DNA of 44,473 nucleotides from Streptomyces bluensis. Lineage in GTDB: Bacteria > Actinomycetota > Actinomycetes > Streptomycetales > Streptomycetaceae. Position 1 is the first letter of the stretch. The number at the start of each line of letters is the position of its first letter. The DNA lies in the NCBI RefSeq assembly GCF_014650715.1, contig NZ_BMVM01000035.1, forward strand, positions 1-44,473, written 5' to 3'. Below the pieces are notes generated by a model. That model was not told the origin of the DNA. It searched no databases and worked only from the letters and a program-made list of their open reading frames with translations. Positions 1 through 44,473 of the stretch are shown here, piece by piece. Made by a program: the position numbers and the translations under genes.

Positions 1-1633
1 CCCTCACCCCACATCGCCTCCCGCACACCAGAAGGCAACAGCGCCAGCACCTCATCAATAGCCCGCGCGAACACCGGAAAACGCCCGTACAACTCCCGCC
101 CCATACCCAACCGCTGAGCACCCTGACCAGAGAACAACACGGCCAACGGCCCCGGCTCGGCCACCCCTCGCGCGGCCTCCGTGAGTCCGTCGGGCGTGGC
201 GAGCAGCACGGCGCGGTGCTCGAAGACCGGGCGGGCGGTGGCGAGTGAGTAGCCGACGTCCAGTGCCGGGTGCCCCTGCGCCTGCGCGCGGACCCGGTCG
301 AGTTGTTCGTCCAGCGCGACCTCGGTGCGGGCGGAGACCGGCCAGGCGACGATGCCGGGAGCGACGGTGCCCTGCTGCGGCTCGGCGGTGGCGGCCGGGG
401 TGTGCTCCTCGACGATGACGTGGGCGTTCGTGCCGCTGATACCGAAGGACGACACGCCCATGCGGCGCGGGTGGCCGGTGTCGGGCCAGTCGGTGGTGGA
501 GGTGAGGAGTTCGACGGCGCCCTCGGTCCAGTCGACGTGGCCGGAGGGGCGGGCGATGTGCAGCGTGGGCGGCAGGGCGGCGTGTCGTAGGGCCATGACG
601 GCCTTGATGAGTCCGGCGGCTCCGGCCGCGGCTTGAGTGTGCCCGATGTTGGACTTCACCGAGCCCAGCAGCAGCGGCCGTTCACGGTCCTGACCGTACG
701 TCGCCAGCAGCGCCTGCGCCTCGATCGGGTCGCCCAGCCGGGTGCCCGTACCATGCGCCTCCACCGCGTCCACCTCGGCCGGCGTCAGCCCCGCCGACGC
801 CAGCGCCTGCCGGATCACCCGCTGCTGCGACGGACCGTTCGGCGCCGTCAGACCGTTCGACGCACCGTCCTGGTTGACCGCGGAGCCCTTCACCACGGCC
901 AGGATGCGGCGGCCGTTGCGCACCGCGTCCGAGAGTTTCTCCAGTACGACGACACCGATGCCCTCCGACCAGGTGGTGCCGTCGGCGTCGTCGGAGAACG
1001 CCTTGCAGCGCCCGTCGGACGCGAGGCCGCCCTGGACGTCGAAGCCGGCGAAGGCGGCCGGGGTCGTCATCACGGTGACGCCGCCGGCCAGGGCGAGGGA
1101 GCACTCGCCGCCGCGCAGCGCCTGCGCCGCCAGATGCAGCGACACCAGCGACGACGAGCACGCCGTGTCCACGGTGACCGCCGGGCCGACCAGGCCGAGG
1201 ACGTAGGCGACGCGCCCGGATATCACGCTGGCGGCGAGGCCGGTGCCGGCGTGCCCGGACAGGTCCTCCTTCGCGGTGTGCACGAGGCGGACGTAGTCCT
1301 GGCCGTTGGTGCCGACGAAGACGCCGGTCTGACTGCCGCGCAGGCTCAGCGGGTCGATGCCGGACCGCTCGAAGGCCTCCCAGCCGGTCTCCAGCAGCAG
1401 CCGCTGCTGGGGGTCCATCGCGAGGGCCTCGCGGGGGCTGATGCCGAAGAAGCCCGCGTCGAAGCCTCCGGCGTCGTCGAGGAAGCCGCCGCGGCCCTGA
1501 AGGTCCCAGCCGCGGTCGGTGGGGAACGCGGTGATGGCGTCGGTGCCGGAGGCGACCAGCTCCCACAGCTGCTCCGGCGTCCGCACCCCGCCGGGGAAAC
1601 GGCAGGCCATGCCGACCACGGCGACCGGCTCGT
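1..1633 (-). other. Module J (position 18): KS and start of AT
   Basis: KS about 405-1633, with Cys at 1158-1160. It shares long stretches with KS I, for example TGLAASVISGR and SSSLVSLHLAAQALR. The AT starts near 154 and is cut at the window edge before GHSxG. No reductive domain can be judged. Confidence 0.9.
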
Positions 1634-1730
1634 GGCGCCCCGACTCGGCCTCGTCGAGACGTCGCCGGGTCTCGTGCAGGTCAGCGGTGACGTACCTGAG
1701 GTACTCGACGAGTTTCGCTTCGTCCGGCAT
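1..1730 (-). CDS. Type I modular PKS, module J start (docking-KS-partial AT), NysK/AmphK position; 3' end outside window
   Basis: The next extension enzyme, and the terminal one if the nystatin layout holds. The ATG at 1728-1730 is preceded by GAGGAAAGG at 1740-1748 with a nine-base gap. The frame stays open for 576 codons to the left edge. Residues 1 to about 32 form a charged coiled-coil docking segment beginning MPDEAKLVEYLRYV. The KS runs from about residue 33 to 442, with active Cys at 1158-1160 (TACSSS), the HGTGT histidine near 750 and the NIGH histidine near 645. The AT begins near 154 with the FSGQGAQR motif and leaves the window before its active serine, so its substrate cannot be read. 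Codon use in the last 170 bases is shifted (see findings). In nystatin the matching protein holds one module plus a thioesterase; whether that is so here cannot be seen. Confidence 0.95.
   Translation of the reverse strand, partial: MPDEAKLVEYLRYVTADLHETRRRLDEAESGRHEPVAVVGMACRFPGGVRTPEQLWELVASGTDAITAFPTDRGWDLQGRGGFLDDAGGFDAGFFGISPREALAMDPQQRLLLETGWEAFERSGIDPLSLRGSQTGVFVGTNGQDYVRLVHTAKEDLSGHAGTGLAASVISGRVAYVLGLVGPAVTVDTACSSSLVSLHLAAQALRGGECSLALAGGVTVMTTPAAFAGFDVQGGLASDGRCKAFSDDADGTTWSEGIGVVVLEKLSDAVRNGRRILAVVKGSAVNQDGASNGLTAPNGPSQQRVIRQALASAGLTPAEVDAVEAHGTGTRLGDPIEAQALLATYGQDRERPLLLGSVKSNIGHTQAAAGAAGLIKAVMALRHAALPPTLHIARPSGHVDWTEGAVELLTSTTDWPDTGHPRRMGVSSFGISGTNAHVIVEEHTPAATAEPQQGTVAPGIVAWPVSARTEVALDEQLDRVRAQAQGHPALDVGYSLATARPVFEHRAVLLATPDGLTEAARGVAEPGPLAVLFSGQGAQRLGMGRELYGRFPVFARAIDEVLALLPSGVREAMWGE
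1640..1730 (-). other. N-terminal docking coiled coil of gene 3
   Basis: About 30 residues with alternating charged and hydrophobic residues (LVEYLRYVTADLHETRRRL), directly before the first KS motif. Near-identical segments are common at the N-termini of actinomycete PKS subunits that receive a chain from an upstream partner. Confidence 0.9.
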
Positions 1731-1778
1731 GGTCAATGCCCTTTCCTCGGTGGGAGACCGGTGGGAGATGTGACCGGT
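1731..1778 (-). promoter_or_regulatory. Short intergenic gap between genes 2 and 3 with ribosome binding site
   Basis: Forty-eight bases between the TGA at 1779-1781 and the ATG at 1728-1730. It holds GAGGAAAGG at 1740-1748, nine bases before the start, and a short repeat of CACCGGT/CTCCCACC. I see no hairpin like a terminator and no promoter, so the three PKS genes probably share one transcript. Confidence 0.75.
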
Positions 1779-16424
<14,646 letters not shown>

Positions 16425-16430
16425 GGCTGG

Positions 16431-16434
16431 CTCC
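16431..16434 (-). promoter_or_regulatory. Ribosome binding site GGAG for gene 2
   Basis: GGAG lies six bases before the ATG at 16422-16424 and just after the stop of gene 1 (16436-16438). It decides between that ATG and the overlapping GTG at 16437-16439. The spacing points to translational coupling of the two PKS genes. Confidence 0.75.
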
Positions 16435-16435
16435 G

Positions 16436-44473
<28,038 letters not shown>

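Noticed and set aside
1731..1778. Promoter or terminator between genes 2 and 3
   Set aside because: Only 48 bases, with a ribosome site but no -10/-35 pattern and no stable hairpin with T-run.

Overview
The window is about 44.5 kb of very GC-rich, actinomycete-type DNA, most likely Streptomyces. It is coding almost end to end on the minus strand, so transcription runs from right to left. It holds one type I modular polyketide synthase (PKS) locus in three consecutive genes: a six-module enzyme that enters from the right edge (16436-44473, 5' end missing by roughly 0.8 kb), a complete three-module enzyme (1779-16424), and the start of a third enzyme (1-1730) that leaves at the left edge. No regulatory, sugar, P450, transport or RNA genes are present.

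Layout in biosynthetic order, with my module letters. Gene 1: A (KS-AT-DH-KR-ACP, KS partial), B (KS-AT-KR-ACP), C (KS-AT[methylmalonyl]-KR-ACP), D (KS-AT-KR-ACP), E (KS-AT-KR[dead]-ACP), F (KS-AT-KR-ACP, then a docking tail). Gene 2: docking, G (KS-AT-DH-ER-KR-ACP), H (KS-AT-ACP, no reductive domain), I (KS-AT-DH[dead]-KR-ACP, then a docking tail). Gene 3: docking, J (KS and the first part of AT). Every AT whose specificity motif lies in the window reads as malonyl-specific except that of C; the AT of J is cut off before its motifs.

The six-plus-three-plus-next split, methylmalonate only in the third of the six modules, a dead KR in the fifth and an ER in the first of the three-module protein match what I know of NysI-NysJ-NysK of nystatin and AmphI-J-K of amphotericin, the polyene macrolide antifungals. 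With nystatin numbering A-J would be modules 9-18. They would make the last polyene double bond, the 19-OH that carries mycosamine, the C16 methyl (later a carboxyl) with 17-OH, 15-OH, the C13 ketone that closes the hemiketal, 11-OH, a saturated C9, an unreduced C7 ketone and 5-OH. The C7 ketone sets this apart from nystatin; I recall a 7-oxo group in the heptaene candidin, so a candidin-like polyene is my working hypothesis.

The most unusual element is a 173-bp MITE-like palindrome (perfect 20-bp terminal repeats, CTAG on both sides) lying in frame inside the module D AT coding region. It adds 59 residues without breaking the frame. Other points of note are a 21-bp tandem repeat in the KS-AT linker of module E, several hexanucleotide microsatellites that encode low-complexity peptides, and near-identical stretches shared by modules A and B.
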